From Nesterenkonia halotolerans (lineage in GTDB: Bacteria > Actinomycetota > Actinomycetes > Actinomycetales > Micrococcaceae), in the NCBI RefSeq assembly GCF_014874065.1, contig NZ_JADBEE010000001.1, forward strand, positions 1,612,001 to 1,676,000: a stretch of DNA of 64,000 nt. The letters are read 5' to 3'. The notes under the pieces were generated by a model. It had not been told where the DNA came from. It was given only the letters and a program-made list of their open reading frames with translations, and made no database searches. The position numbers were made by a program, and so were the translations under genes. How positions within the stretch are numbered: the stretch's first letter is position 1; each line of letters starts with the position of its first letter. Positions 54,705 through 62,501 of the stretch are shown one piece after another.

Positions 54705-55991
54705 ATGGCTCGTGCAACCAGACTTTCCTCAGCTGTAGCGACTGCCGTCATGGCATCAGTTCTCCTATCGTCATGCGGTAGCGGAGGAGATGATGCCGCG
54801 GCTGGCGGAGAAGGCGACATCGAGCTGCGCTTCACGTGGTGGGGTGGGGACAGCCGCCAGGAATATACTCAAGAAATTATCGACAATTTCGAGAAAGAAA
54901 ACCCAAATATCAGCATCTCTGCCGAATATAGCGACTGGGGCGGGTACTGGGACAAGCTTGCGACGCAAGCGGCTGGACGTGACCTGCCCGACGTTATCCA
55001 AATGGAGTTGCGCTACATGCGCGAGTACATCAGCAGTGGGCAGTTCCTTCCCCTCGAAGCCGTCAACGTGGACGATATCTCTCCAGCAGTCCTTGAAGGG
55101 GGTGTCATCGACGGTGAGCAATACGGAATACCCAGCGGAAGCACTGTCCCCTCGTTCGTTGCAAACCGGGAGGTGTTCGAAGAAGCCGGTGTCGAATTCC
55201 CGGATGATGAGACGTGGACATGGGAAGACTTTGAGGAAATCGCACAAGAAGTCAGCGACAACTCTGACGCGGCCGGTCTCGCCCGCCCACTGGGCGACTT
55301 TGGATTTGAGGTCTGGCTACGCCAGCACGCGGGGACCGATATCGTCACCGAGGATGGACAACTCGGTTATACCCCTGAGGACAGCGTCCCCTATTTCCAG
55401 ATGCTCCAGGACATGACCGAATCCGGCTCAATGGCTTCTGCCTCTGCCGCGTCTGAGGACAGGGGCGCAGCTTTGGAGCAAACTCTAGTGGTATCGGGGG
55501 AAGCGGCGATGTATGTCGAGTGGGATACCACAATCATGTCAATCGCTGGTGGGGAAAACGAGAACCTCGTGCCCTTGAGGTTCCCCACAGTTACGGGCAG
55601 CGCCTCCGACTCGGAACAGTTCTTCAAGCCTGCGATGTTCTACTCGGCCTCTGCGAGTTCGGAGCACCCGGAAGAGGCTCAACTCTTCATCGACTATCTG
55701 GTCAATAGCGAGGAAGCCGGAAGCCTGACCGGTATAGACCGCGGTCTGCCTGGCAACGAGACGGTCCGCGAAGCGATCCTGCCCGACCTTGCTGGCGGCG
55801 CACAGGTGATCGTGGACTACCAGGAAGAATTGGAGCCCGATATCTCTCCCATCCCACCAGTCCCGCCTGTTGGCTACGGGGCCGTCCAGGACATCATCTT
55901 CCGATTCGAGGAAGAGGTCATTTTCGACCGAATGTCCCCAGAGGAAGCAGCCGAAGGCATGTTCTCTGAGATCGAATCAGCCATCAGTTAG
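54705..55991 (+). CDS. Extracellular solute-binding lipoprotein (family 1), orphan
   Basis: A 428-residue carbohydrate-type ABC binding protein. The N-terminus is a lipoprotein signal with lipobox LLSSC (Cys at about residue 24), followed by a Gly/Asp-rich linker; the mature part begins IELRFTWWGGDSRQEYTQEIIDNFEKENPNI and has LPDVIQMELRYMREY and GIPSGSTVPSF. AAGGAG lies 7 nt before the ATG. Normally two permease genes follow, but here none do; the next 595 bases have no recognisable gene. It may work with permeases elsewhere or be a remnant of a lost operon. Residues are more AT-coded than core genes. Confidence 0.85.
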   Translation: MARATRLSSAVATAVMASVLLSSCGSGGDDAAAGGEGDIELRFTWWGGDSRQEYTQEIIDNFEKENPNISISAEYSDWGGYWDKLATQAAGRDLPDVIQMELRYMREYISSGQFLPLEAVNVDDISPAVLEGGVIDGEQYGIPSGSTVPSFVANREVFEEAGVEFPDDETWTWEDFEEIAQEVSDNSDAAGLARPLGDFGFEVWLRQHAGTDIVTEDGQLGYTPEDSVPYFQMLQDMTESGSMASASAASEDRGAALEQTLVVSGEAAMYVEWDTTIMSIAGGENENLVPLRFPTVTGSASDSEQFFKPAMFYSASASSEHPEEAQLFIDYLVNSEEAGSLTGIDRGLPGNETVREAILPDLAGGAQVIVDYQEELEPDISPIPPVPPVGYGAVQDIIFRFEEEVIFDRMSPEEAAEGMFSEIESAIS

Positions 55992-56586
55992 CGCGTGGGG
56001 CGGACACCGTAGACAGTTGGGTGGCACAGGTCAGGGATACGTAACTGATGCTGCTCGATTTCTTCAGTGGCGTGGTCGTGAGTCCAGTGCCCGCGGGCGA
56101 GACGATGCCCGCAGACTACGGACTCACGACCTAGCGCGGGACGCGCTTCTGTCGAACTTGGGGACAGTTCACGGCTTTGACGTTGTCAGCTCGGACGGCG
56201 CCAGGGTTTAATGCCGTTGGCTCTAGCCAACACCTCAGAAGTATTCCCATCCCCCTGGTGGCCTTAGACAATCCATTGAGAGACTGGGGAGGGCCCCGTT
56301 GCTTCGCGTGGCAGATCGCTCTGCTTGGGTCCTTCTTGACGTTCGCGATTGTGTTGACTGGGTCCCCTTTCTGGCGTTGGCTGTCTCTACCGCTGAGGTC
56401 ATACAACCCAACACTGGAGCTGAGCGGGCAAAATCACCGGGAGGCCAGCCGGTCTTCAAATCGCTACTGAGCGTTCCGTGCTCTTGACCACCTGCCCCCG
56501 CCTACGCGGTCAAAGCGTCATAGGCGGGGCACAGAAAAAATGCCAAATCGCAGCGTATGAACTCCGAAGTTTCTCGAGGAGCCATC
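55992..56586. other. Spacer without recognisable gene after the orphan binding protein
   Basis: These 595 bases hold only short, dissimilar open frames and no permease or transposase motif that I can see. An inverted repeat CCCCGCCTA (56496-56504) / TAGGCGGGG (56521-56529), followed by an A-rich run, may be a terminator. The region looks like decayed DNA where ABC permease genes would be expected. Confidence 0.45.
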
Positions 56587-57063
56587 ATGAAAAGTCAGTT
56601 TCGAGTCGTCATCGGCAGCGATGAAGCCGGTTTCGCCTATAAAAAGGTCCTCAAGGCTGACTTGGAGGCCGATCCTCGGGTCTCGTCAGTCATTGACGTC
56701 GCAGTCGGCGACGACGCCGACAAGACCGCGTATCCCAGTATTGGCGTCGCGGCGGCCGAGAAGGTCGTGGCCGGCGAGGCCGACCGAGGGCTGTTGCTCT
56801 GCGGCACTGGGCTCGGCGTCGCCATCTCAGCGAACAAGGTCAAGGGTATTCGCGCCGTCACTGCCCATGATGCCTACTCCGTGGAGCGCGGCGTGCTTTC
56901 GAACAACGCCCAGGTTCTCTGCATGGGACAGCGTGTGATCGGCCGGGAGCTTACCCGCAAACTCACCGATGAGTGGCTTAAGCATGAGTTCGACCCATCG
57001 AGCGCCTCTGTCGCCAAGGTCGGCGCGATCACCAGCTATGAGGACACCGACAGCTGTGACTAG
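56587..57063 (+). CDS. rpiB: RpiB/LacA/LacB-family sugar-phosphate isomerase
   Basis: A 158-residue aldose-ketose phosphate isomerase. It starts FRVVIGSDEAGFAYKKVLK, where the Asp of SDEAG sits in the substrate loop, and has DRGLLLCGTGLGVAISANKVKGIRAVTAHD with the catalytic Cys of CGTGxG. Family members isomerise ribose 5-phosphate, galactose 6-phosphate or erythrulose 4-phosphate; the last type occurs in actinobacterial tetritol pathways. GAGGAG lies 7 nt before the ATG at 56587. Its 3' end overlaps that of the convergent SorC gene by 4 nt. The neighbouring SorC regulator may control it. Confidence 0.85.
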   Translation: MKSQFRVVIGSDEAGFAYKKVLKADLEADPRVSSVIDVAVGDDADKTAYPSIGVAAAEKVVAGEADRGLLLCGTGLGVAISANKVKGIRAVTAHDAYSVERGVLSNNAQVLCMGQRVIGRELTRKLTDEWLKHEFDPSSASVAKVGAITSYEDTDSCD

Positions 57064-58031
57064 AACTCTCTCGGAATCTGCCGGTCCACGGCTCTTGCCG
57101 TGAACTCATCGGTGACCAATATGTTGAACCACCCGGCGGTGGCGGCGGCGAGAATACTCGGCGCCTTGTGTGTTCCGACGGCCGCTGCGATGCGCGCCGG
57201 GACTGCACGAAGTGTCTGGCCCGGTACACGGACCATGCGTTCACTTCCCGGGAATGTCACCTCGTTACCCTGGGCGTCGTAGAAGGCTAGGCAGACATCG
57301 CCGATCGACGTCGCGAGATTCGGATGATGGCGGGGAACCGACTGTGCGATCGAGCTGCGCGAGAGCGGGGCGGCACCGATGCCCACCAGCGCCACCTTGG
57401 CAGAACCCCAGTCGGCCACGACCTGACGGTAGCCGGGATCATCCTGAAGTGCGGCGAGTAAGGCAGGGGAAGGCATCGATGGTGCGAAGAGATAATGTGG
57501 GTACCCCCGAGAGGTGGCTGCGAACGCCCGCACCACCTCATTGGTCTGGTGCCACGGGTCCGGTTCGGCCTGACCGCCCACCGTCGGGGCGACGACCACT
57601 CCAGAGAAGTCCCCCAGCTTTTGCTGGGCGAGAGCGTACGTCGTTTCCCCGGAGGCCAAGAGCAGCACATCGCCGGCGCGCAGATTCGTGGCCGCCAATG
57701 CTCGGCGCGTAAGCGGCCCCAGACCCAGACCGACGCGCTGGGACTGATCGCCCGGCGCCAAATACACAGCTTCGATGCCCAGCTTTCGTTGCAATCGCTC
57801 GCTGAGTTCGTCCAGACCTGTGGACGCGGGCCGATGGACGCGAATCTCCACGATCCCCTGCGCTCTAGCTTCTGCGAGCATGCGGCTGGCCGAGGGTCGA
57901 GACACGTCAAGCTGTTCTGCGACTTCGGCCTGGGTGGCGCCCTGCTCGTAGTAAAGCTGCGCGGCCCTGTATAGGCGTGCGAGCTGAGACGTGTCTGTCG
58001 GGGCGCCCTTGGTGACCTCACTTGCGTCCAT
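57060..58031 (-). CDS. SorC-family sugar-binding transcriptional regulator
   Basis: A 323-residue regulator with an N-terminal helix-turn-helix (LYYEQGATQAEVAEQLDVSRPSASRMLAEAR, about residues 27-57) and a SorC sugar-phosphate-binding domain (LGIEAVYLAPGDQSQR; GDVLLLASGETTYAL; VVVAPTVGG; KVALVGIGA; LAFYDAQGNEV; ILAAATAGWFNILVTDE). It is of the same family as the regulator at 30324-31250 but only distantly similar. It probably controls the island's sugar genes. The ATG at 58029-58031 has a weak RBS. Confidence 0.87.
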   Translation of the reverse strand: MDASEVTKGAPTDTSQLARLYRAAQLYYEQGATQAEVAEQLDVSRPSASRMLAEARAQGIVEIRVHRPASTGLDELSERLQRKLGIEAVYLAPGDQSQRVGLGLGPLTRRALAATNLRAGDVLLLASGETTYALAQQKLGDFSGVVVAPTVGGQAEPDPWHQTNEVVRAFAATSRGYPHYLFAPSMPSPALLAALQDDPGYRQVVADWGSAKVALVGIGAAPLSRSSIAQSVPRHHPNLATSIGDVCLAFYDAQGNEVTFPGSERMVRVPGQTLRAVPARIAAAVGTHKAPSILAAATAGWFNILVTDEFTARAVDRQIPREF

Positions 58032-58186
58032 CTGGCCATCGTATCGGCCCTCCTGCCCCCCCCCCGATTGACAAGGTCTGGTCCTATCACCATGCCCTGG
58101 TGGAACAACGGGGACGTCAGTGGCGGCCCGTGCGAGAGGTGCGGATGTTCCTAGGGCCGAGGTGAGCTAGCAATGCAACATCTCAG

Positions 58187-58708
58187 TTGCCAGCACGCCA
58201 CTGTGAGGGGGAGACCCAATCACCGGAACCGCTCGACGGCACAATGCAGTTGAGCACACCACCACGATTTGGTCCAGATGTCGCTATTGCATTGGTGTTG
58301 AGACAAGGCGCCTCACCCCCGGTCTCCGTCGCCCTTGATGCGCTCCCGATACCTCTGCGAGTCCGGAGTGGAATGGAAGCGCCATCCAATCAGGAGTTGG
58401 CCCGAAGAGGTACGTTCGAAGTGTATGAGCGCGTCGTGCCTGGCTTGGAACGGTCTCCCGAAGTAGCCGGTGTTGATTTGCCGACCGACAGCCGCGAGCG
58501 GAAAAGTAGCGGCCGTCTATCACGGACACGGCGGGTGCATGGTGACGGGCCACGATCGGACCGGCTTGCTGAAATTCTAGATTGGGCTCAGGCTCTCGGG
58601 GTGGTTGTGTTGTCGGTGGATTATCGACTGGCGCCAGAGACCCCGCGCCCAGGGCCTGCGACAGAAGCAGCCAGGGTCATGGAGAAGCAGCTGGTTGGAC
58701 TGATTTGA
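58187..58708 (+). pseudogene. Alpha/beta hydrolase (esterase/lipase, HSL type) remnant
   Basis: A decayed esterase gene read in shifting frames. The first frame gives APSNQELARRGTFEVYERVVPG, the usual N-terminus of HSL-type esterases. A second frame then reads VLICRPTAASGKVAAVYHGHG and CMVTGHDR, containing the oxyanion HG-type motif. The first frame resumes as RLAEILDWAQALGVVVLSVDYRLAPETPRPGP, the conserved DYRLAPE motif. The gene then stops at 58708, long before the nucleophile GDSAGG and the His. At least two frameshifts and a 3' truncation are needed. It sits at the right end of the island, close to the tRNA attachment site. Confidence 0.75.
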
Positions 58709-58771
58709 ATTTACGGAATTTATGCGGAACACCTGACTGAAAGCACTTCTACTTCTGAGGCCAGACACAAG

Positions 58772-58797
58772 AAAACCCCCGGATTTCCGGGGGTTTT
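58772..58797. terminator. Intrinsic terminator beside tRNA-Phe
   Basis: AAAACCCCCGG (58772-58782), loop ATTT, CCGGGGGTTTT (58787-58797). It can act on both strands: for tRNA-Phe (leftward) and for reads from the left. It differs from the terminator beside the att copy at 50472-50505. Confidence 0.8.
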
Positions 58798-58819
58798 CAT
58801 ACCCTATATGGGTTAAAGG

Positions 58820-58892
58820 TGGCTCCGACCGGCGTCGATCCGGTGACCTTTCGATTTTCAGTCGAACGCTCTACCAACTGAGCTACAGAGCC
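58820..58892 (-). tRNA. tRNA-Phe (anticodon GAA)
   Basis: 73-nt cloverleaf: acceptor GGCTCTG / CGGAGCC, D-arm GCTCAGTTGGTAGAGC, anticodon stem TTCGA/TCGAA with loop CTGAAAA (GAA), T-arm CCGG-ATCGACG-CCGG, discriminator A. CCA is not encoded. Its 3' half is duplicated at 50511-50547. Confidence 0.95.
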
Positions 58893-58953
58893 ATCGACGC
58901 CATCTCAAGCGGCGACTCGCTCTCCGGCCAGATCCTCTGTACAGAGAGTGAAG

Positions 58954-59027
58954 CGACCCTGACGGGACTTGAACCCGCGACCTCCGCCGTGACAGGGCGG
59001 CGCGCTAACCAACTGCGCTACAGGGCC
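58954..59027 (-). tRNA. tRNA-Asp (anticodon GTC)
   Basis: 74-nt cloverleaf: acceptor GGCCCTG / CAGGGTC, D-arm GCGCAGTTGGTTAGCGC, anticodon stem CCGCC/GGCGG with loop CTGTCAC (GTC), T-loop GGTTCAAGTCC, discriminator G. First of two closely spaced tRNAs upstream of tRNA-Phe. Confidence 0.95.
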
Positions 59028-59108
59028 TTACTTTGTGCCTTGGCACGGAGAGAAACTTTACCAGTCTCACCCTTGCTGTCCAAATCACTGCTCTTCATTG
59101 CTGAAGCG

Positions 59109-59181
59109 TACCCCCAACGGGATTCGAACCCGTGCCGCCGCCGTGAAAGGGCGGTGTCCTAGGCCGCTAGACGATGGGGGC
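59109..59181 (-). tRNA. tRNA-Glu (anticodon TTC)
   Basis: 73-nt cloverleaf: acceptor starts GCCCCCA and pairs with TGGGGGT, anticodon stem CCGCC/GGCGG with loop CTTTCAC (TTC), T-loop GGTTCGAATCC, discriminator A. The order Glu-Asp-Phe on the minus strand forms a typical actinobacterial tRNA cluster. Confidence 0.94.
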
Positions 59182-59289
59182 CCGATCCCTGCAAGGGAAC
59201 TGTAAAAGTTTAGGTCGAACAGCTCCCGCAGAGCAAATCCGGGGATCACGCAACACTGCCTGGATGACCGAGATCCTTAGACTGACCAC

Positions 59290-59655
59290 ATGGCTTTCCA
59301 GATGAGCGACGAGGAGTTCGACTCCGCCACCACTGAGGCGCTGGATCTGATTCCCCCAGATCTGGCCGACCAGCTGGACAACGTCGCCATCTTCGTGGAG
59401 GACACGTACGAGCCCCAGTCCTGGGAGAACCCCTCCACCGTGCTGCTGGGGCTCTACGAAGGAATCCCGCTGACCGAACGCGGCGGCGAAGGCTGGTCCA
59501 TGCCGGATCGCATCACCCTATATAAGGAACCAATCCTGCAGATGTGCCAGACCAGGGAAGAGGTCATCACCCAGGTCACGGTCACCGTGATCCACGAGGT
59601 GGCGCACTTCTTCGGCATCGATGATCAGACGCTGCATCGCCTCGGTTGGGGCTGA
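59290..59655 (+). CDS. Zincin-like metallopeptidase family protein
   Basis: A 121-residue minimal metallopeptidase. The zinc site is VIHEVAHFFGIDDQTLHRLGWG near the C-terminus (HExxH at about residues 101-105, with a further His in the LHRLGW tail). The N-terminus MSDEEFDSATTEALDLIPPDLADQLDNVAIFVED is the conserved family start. These short proteins are widespread in actinobacteria and close to the tRNA cluster here by chance or synteny; the natural substrate is not known. No signal peptide, so it is cytoplasmic. The Shine-Dalgarno region is weak. Confidence 0.88.
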   Translation: MAFQMSDEEFDSATTEALDLIPPDLADQLDNVAIFVEDTYEPQSWENPSTVLLGLYEGIPLTERGGEGWSMPDRITLYKEPILQMCQTREEVITQVTVTVIHEVAHFFGIDDQTLHRLGWG

Positions 59656-60110
59656 GTGTTCAAAGAGTGCTGAGCCAATTGCGCTATCAAATTTGTATAT
59701 CAAATCTCCGTAGCACAGAGTGATTCCAAAGTCTCGGAAGCTTCAACCTTCAACCTACTTGAAGGTTGAGACAAGCAGATTTCGCCTCTACATCCCCGGA
59801 ATGACGCGGAAGTAGCGTTCACAGCTTGATCACAGGAACGACACGACCTGTTGCCAACATGACAAATCCACAACTATCGTTGCCGGCGTAGCGCCAAAAG
59901 GCTCGAACCGCGGTTCCCATAGTTCCGCTTCGGCCTCTGAATCACATGGCTAGCACCGCACGGCGATCATTTGATGGATGAGCGTTTCCCAGACTTCTTC
60001 CCAAGTCCCGCCTGGCCATGTGAGCTCAGGAGCTGAGGCACCCGCGTTTCGACCGGCCCCCTGAGAAGGGCTGCGGCGCTGCCCCAGTGAGGACTAAGTG
60101 AGGATCTACC
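59656..60110. promoter_or_regulatory. Spacer with hairpin and NlpC-gene promoter
   Basis: About 455 bases without a gene. TCAACCTTCAA (59743-59753) and TTGAAGGTTGA (59759-59769) form a perfect 11-bp hairpin with a 5-nt loop, probably a terminator for the metallopeptidase gene although no U-run follows. The rest should contain the promoter of the NlpC/P60 gene. Confidence 0.4.
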
Positions 60111-62321
60111 GTGAAATACCGTCGCAATCTTGCGGTGGCCGCAGTTACTGCCGCCGTCGTGACGACAGCATTGGTCGGGACAACTCTCCCCGATCTGGTG
60201 GCAGACCGTGCCGCCAATTCTGTCGAACAAAATGACAACAACGTCTCCGACTCCGTCGCCCTGACCGAGCTCCCTGCCGTTCCCTCCGCCAAAGAGATCT
60301 CTACCGCCCGGGACTCCTCGCAGGCCACCGAGCAGATGATCGACGAGATCGCCGATCGCATCTCTCAGGCCAGCCAGCGAGCGTTGGAACTGGAAACGGC
60401 CATGCAGGAGCAGCACCAGGCCGCTGTGCAGTCCCAGGTCGAGGCCGATGAAGCCGCAGCCGCCGCCGAGGAGGCCCGCGCCGCAGCTGAAGAGTCCCAG
60501 GCCGCTGCCGCCGAGGAATACCAGGAGCGCGACACCTCCGCCGCAGAAGTCCTGCTCACCGAAGAGGACAGCCTGGCCGACGCCGCGACCGACACTCAGC
60601 TGGAAGACCAGGCTGAACAGGATGCCGTCGCTGCCGAGCAGGCCGCCCAGGAGGCAGAGAGCCTCGCCGAGCAGGCTCGACAGAACTCCACCAGCGCCGC
60701 CGAGGCCAACGAGAACGCTGATCGCGCCACCGAGACCACACGTACCGACGTGGAGCAGGTGGGCGAGACCCTCCAGGATCTGCTGCGGACTCTCATGGAG
60801 CTCGAGGGCTGGGATGGCGATCTGCAGAGCTTCTTCGAGCATGTCCTCGGCAACACGGACTTCATCGACGAGGACGGCCAGGTCGACAACGAGGAGCTGA
60901 CCTACCGCATCACCGCCCTTCGCGCCGATGCCGAGCAGGCCCAGGTCACGGACGAGGACGCCGAAGAGGCTCCCGTCGAGGACGAAGGGGCTGAGGCCAC
61001 CGACGAGGACGAGGCCGCTGAAGCTGAAGAGACCGCGGCCGCTGAAGCCGCCGAGGCAGAGGCTGCCGAAGAAGTTGAGGCCGCTGAAGCCGAAGCCGCC
61101 GAGGAGGCAGCCGCAGCTGAAGAGGCTGCTGAAGCCGAGGCCGCAGAGGCAGACGCCGCCGAGGCAGAGCAGGCTGAAGCAGACGCCGCTGCCGCAGAGG
61201 CAGACGCCGCCGAGGCAGAGCAGGCTGAAGCAGACGCCGCTGCCGCCGAGGCAGAGGCTGCCGAAGAGGCCGCCGCTGCCGAGGCCGAAGAGACTTCCTC
61301 GGAAGGTGCGGATGGGGAAGCCGCACCTTCCGAGGAACCACAATCCGCACCTGAGCCGGCCATCGCCTCCTTCGGTGATCTCAGCACCAGCATGCAGACG
61401 CTGCTGCGCCAGGGTGCCGAGCTTGAGTCCAGCGGAAGCGCCGAGGACTACTACCGGACGGTGCTCAGCAACGAGTCGCTGACCAACGCCGACGGCAACG
61501 CCTCCTGGACGCAGCTCCGTGGACACGTGGACTACCTGCGCGACCAGGCAGAGCCGGAACCAGAACCTGAGCCTGAGCCTGAGCCAGCCCCGGAGCCAGA
61601 ACCAGAGCCGGAACCAGAGCCTGAGCCGGAACCCGTCATCGCGTCCTTCGGTGATCTCAGCACCAGCATGCAGACCCTGATGCGTCAGGGCGCCGACCTG
61701 GAGTCCGGCTTCAGCGGCGGAGCCCAGGACTACTACCGGGCCGTGCTGAGCAACGGTTCGCTGACCAACGCCGACGGCAACGCCTCCTGGACCCAGATGC
61801 GCTGGCACATCGACTACCTGCGCGACCAGGTCGAGCCGGAACCCGAGCCAGAGCCAGAGCCCGAGCCGGAGCCAGAACCCGAGCGTCGCGAGGAGCCTGC
61901 CCCGACTCAGTCGCAGAGCCAGTCGCAGTCCTCGAATGTGGTCCCGGCCAGCAGCAACTCGAACGCTGCCGAGATCGCGATCAACTGGGCCGTGTCACAG
62001 GCCAATCGCAGCGATGTCCGCTACGTGCTGGGCGCCAACGGGCCGAACGCCTTCGACTGCTCCTCGCTCGTGCAGCAGGCCTTCGCTCAGGCCGGGGTCA
62101 GCCTCAGCCGGACCACCTACACACAGGTCTACGAGGGTCAGGGAGTCTCCCGTGGTGACATGCGCCGCGGCGACCTGCTCTTCTTCGGCAGCGCCAGCGC
62201 GCCGGGGCATGTGGGCATCTACCTGGGCAATGGGCAGATGGTCGACGCCTCGAATCCCTCACGCGGACTCACCGTCCGCTCGGTGTATCAGACACCCTCG
62301 GCAGTCCGCCGAGTGGTCTGA
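60111..62321 (+). CDS. Secreted NlpC/P60 cell-wall hydrolase with coiled coil and repeated modules
   Basis: A 736-residue exported peptidase. A signal peptide (residues 1-30, KYRRNLAVAAVTAAVVTTALVG) is followed by a long Ala/Glu-rich helical region (about 60-415; EAEAAEEAAAAEEA-type runs), likely a coiled-coil stalk. Two copies of a ~65-residue module follow (start near residues 418 and 508: IASFGDLSTSMQTL...LRQGA...YYR.VLSN.SLTNADGNASWTQ), joined by (Pro-Glu)n linkers at about 480-507 and 575-592. The C-terminal NlpC/P60 domain (from about 618) has catalytic Cys650 in FDCSSLV and His700 in PGHVGIYLG. It cuts peptidoglycan stem peptides. The start is GTG at 60111 with GAGGAT upstream. Confidence 0.9.
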   Translation: MKYRRNLAVAAVTAAVVTTALVGTTLPDLVADRAANSVEQNDNNVSDSVALTELPAVPSAKEISTARDSSQATEQMIDEIADRISQASQRALELETAMQEQHQAAVQSQVEADEAAAAAEEARAAAEESQAAAAEEYQERDTSAAEVLLTEEDSLADAATDTQLEDQAEQDAVAAEQAAQEAESLAEQARQNSTSAAEANENADRATETTRTDVEQVGETLQDLLRTLMELEGWDGDLQSFFEHVLGNTDFIDEDGQVDNEELTYRITALRADAEQAQVTDEDAEEAPVEDEGAEATDEDEAAEAEETAAAEAAEAEAAEEVEAAEAEAAEEAAAAEEAAEAEAAEADAAEAEQAEADAAAAEADAAEAEQAEADAAAAEAEAAEEAAAAEAEETSSEGADGEAAPSEEPQSAPEPAIASFGDLSTSMQTLLRQGAELESSGSAEDYYRTVLSNESLTNADGNASWTQLRGHVDYLRDQAEPEPEPEPEPEPAPEPEPEPEPEPEPEPVIASFGDLSTSMQTLMRQGADLESGFSGGAQDYYRAVLSNGSLTNADGNASWTQMRWHIDYLRDQVEPEPEPEPEPEPEPEPERREEPAPTQSQSQSQSSNVVPASSNSNAAEIAINWAVSQANRSDVRYVLGANGPNAFDCSSLVQQAFAQAGVSLSRTTYTQVYEGQGVSRGDMRRGDLLFFGSASAPGHVGIYLGNGQMVDASNPSRGLTVRSVYQTPSAVRRVV

Positions 62322-62397
62322 TCGAGAAGACTCACAACTGAATAACCTCTCACTGGATTCTCTCGCTCGCGGTAGGGCGCTGAGATGATCTGAACAG

Positions 62398-62434
62398 AAG
62401 AGGGCTCCCGGCGTCGGACACCGGGAGCCCTCTT
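62398..62434. terminator. Intrinsic terminator after the NlpC/P60 gene
   Basis: AAGAGGGCTCCCGG (62398-62411) and its complement (62421-62434) form a perfect 14-bp stem with a 9-nt loop, followed by CTTTTC. It also ends the universal stress protein gene from the other side. Confidence 0.85.
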
Positions 62435-62501
62435 CTTTTCGTCTCTGGAGTTGTTCAGCCGTGGTCGGTCCTGGCGTCGTGGGAGTGGCGGCTCCGCAGA
62501 C

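Larger units (their letters stand above)
50511..58855. mobile_element. Putative genomic island integrated at the tRNA-Phe 3' end
   Basis: The 8.3-kb segment lies between 37-bp direct repeats, of which the right one belongs to the intact tRNA-Phe and the left one is an orphan fragment. It contains sugar/organic-compound genes in two opposed groups, long AT-richer spacers (54035-54704, 55992-56586), a permease-less binding protein and a frame-shifted hydrolase remnant. No integrase, transposase or relaxase was recognised, so it is probably a decayed, immobile element. Confidence 0.65.

Noticed and set aside
59670..59700. Short tRNA-like string (AGCGCAATTGGCTCAGC on the minus strand)
   Set aside because: Looks like a D-arm but no anticodon or T-arm can be folded around it; treated as coincidence.
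59967..61808. 613-codon open frame on the minus strand opposite the NlpC/P60 gene
   Set aside because: It is the antisense of Ala/Glu/Pro-rich codons; its translation is low-complexity Gly/Leu/Ser with no domain, and the plus-strand gene has signal peptide and catalytic motifs.
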